DNA from: Haloplanus salinus
Lineage (GTDB): Archaea; Halobacteriota; Halobacteria; Halobacteriales; Haloferacaceae
Length of the DNA stretch: 64,000 nt
Direction: 5' to 3'
Assembly (NCBI RefSeq): GCF_003336245.1
Contig: NZ_QPHM01000001.1
Location: 1,736,001-1,800,000, forward strand
The notes below the pieces were generated by a model, which was not told the DNA's origin, searched no databases, and saw only the letters and a program-made list of their open reading frames with translations. This document shows, one piece after another, positions 63,655 to 64,000 of the stretch. The stretch's first letter is position 1. Every line of letters starts with the position of its first letter. Position numbers and translations under genes: made by a program.

Positions 63655-64000
63655 TCAGTCGACGTTCAGGATGCCCAGCTCGTCGGCCTCTTCCTTACCG
63701 GCCGACGCGAAGCCGTCCGGGCAGGGGTCGTTCGGGGACCGTCCGTCGGCGAACTGACCCGTCGTCTCCACGGTACCGCCGGCGAAGGACCCGTCCTCCC
63801 CGGTAACGGCCGTTCCGGACGTAACCGGTGAGTCGTAGTAGTACGTCGTGAAGTTCGTGCTGTACTTCGCGATGAAGACGTCGACCGGATCGTCGGTCTC
63901 CCACTCGACCGCCGTCGCGTCGCCGGAACCGTCGGTGTCGAGGACGTTCACGGTGATGTCCGTCGAGATAGGGGTGTCGCCCTCGACGCAGGCCGCGAGG
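63655..64000 (-). CDS. Secreted protein, unknown function, partial (5' end beyond the right edge)
   Basis: The minus-strand frame is open from the right edge to the TGA at 63655-63657, about 114 residues. It reads CVEGDTPISTDITVNVLDTD, later DPVDVFIAKYSTNFTTYYYD and SPVTSGTAVTGEDG. The pattern of a surface protein with an extended beta sheet and an unpaired acidic face is typical of haloarchaea. Its N-terminus, signal peptide and possible anchor are outside the window. I do not recognise a function. Confidence 0.6.
   Translation of the reverse strand, partial: LAACVEGDTPISTDITVNVLDTDGSGDATAVEWETDDPVDVFIAKYSTNFTTYYYDSPVTSGTAVTGEDGSFAGGTVETTGQFADGRSPNDPCPDGFASAGKEEADELGILNVD

Overview
The window is chromosomal DNA of a haloarchaeon (class Halobacteria). 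The evidence is high GC with strong G/C third positions, very acidic proteins, an S-layer glycoprotein with a PGF-CTERM anchor, a HalX response regulator, type II GAPDH, NucS/EndoMS, archaeal ribosomal proteins L39e, L31e, L18a and L10e, and many leaderless starts 25-30 nt after a TATA box. I cannot name the genus with confidence; the gene set would fit the Haloferacales. Most of the region is ordinary core genome, with a few accessory patches.

Layout. 1-1.3 kb: a FIST sensory protein cut by the left edge and a frameshifted PemK/MazF-like toxin. 1.5-5.1 kb: the archaeal translation/secretion operon rpl39e-rpl31e-tif6-rpl18a-pfdA-ftsY, a divergent proteasome-like protein and a 48-residue zinc finger. 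5.7-6.7 kb: tRNA-Phe(GAA), then about 890 bases with only one coding-like fragment. 6.7-13.4 kb, mostly minus strand: lipoprotein, Rieske protein, PfkB sugar kinase, MutL, FKBP isomerase, pterin dehydratase and a minimal FAD protein. 13.5-19.4 kb: a ThDP enzyme behind a 16-base palindrome, MutS, and ThiD-ThiN with a duplicated 3' end. 19.5-23.2 kb: a membrane winged-helix protein, a secreted DAGNG-repeat protein translationally coupled to a HalX response regulator, and a truncated globin.

23.4-35.9 kb is a carboxylate-use island. It has two family III CoA-transferases, a D-2-hydroxyacid dehydrogenase overlapping a crotonase that lacks both classical catalytic glutamates, UspA, a 1005-residue FAD/Fe-S D-lactate-dehydrogenase-type fusion, a TIM-barrel isomerase, and a complete TctC-TctA-TctB tripartite transporter. 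Together they suggest import of an organic acid, CoA activation by transfer, processing on a crotonase fold, and oxidation of a 2-hydroxyacid. The substrate is unknown, and this is the best candidate for an undescribed pathway.

36-45.2 kb returns to core functions: DICT protein, NucS, PEP carboxylase, L10e, RimK-like ligase, Hsp20, PGK and type II GAPDH. A 309-base palindromic element with 15-base terminal inverted repeats lies at 46.1-46.4 kb. 46.5-52.7 kb carries an oxidoreductase, an aminopeptidase, an Lrp regulator, a TrkA-N protein coupled to an APC-UspA transporter, and a zinc protein. At 52.7-54.8 kb a remnant of an IS200/IS605 TnpB element sits between the cyclic di-AMP synthase dacZ and pcm. 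54.8-64 kb holds an amidase, a pilin-like protein, a HerA-like ATPase, two small genes that look frameshifted, the S-layer glycoprotein, a thiolase-DUF35 pair, and a secreted-protein gene cut by the right edge.

MutS, an endonuclease-type MutL and NucS are all present, so two mismatch-repair routes coexist. At least three small genes look broken by one base each. That could be real decay or residual assembly error, and raw reads would decide.
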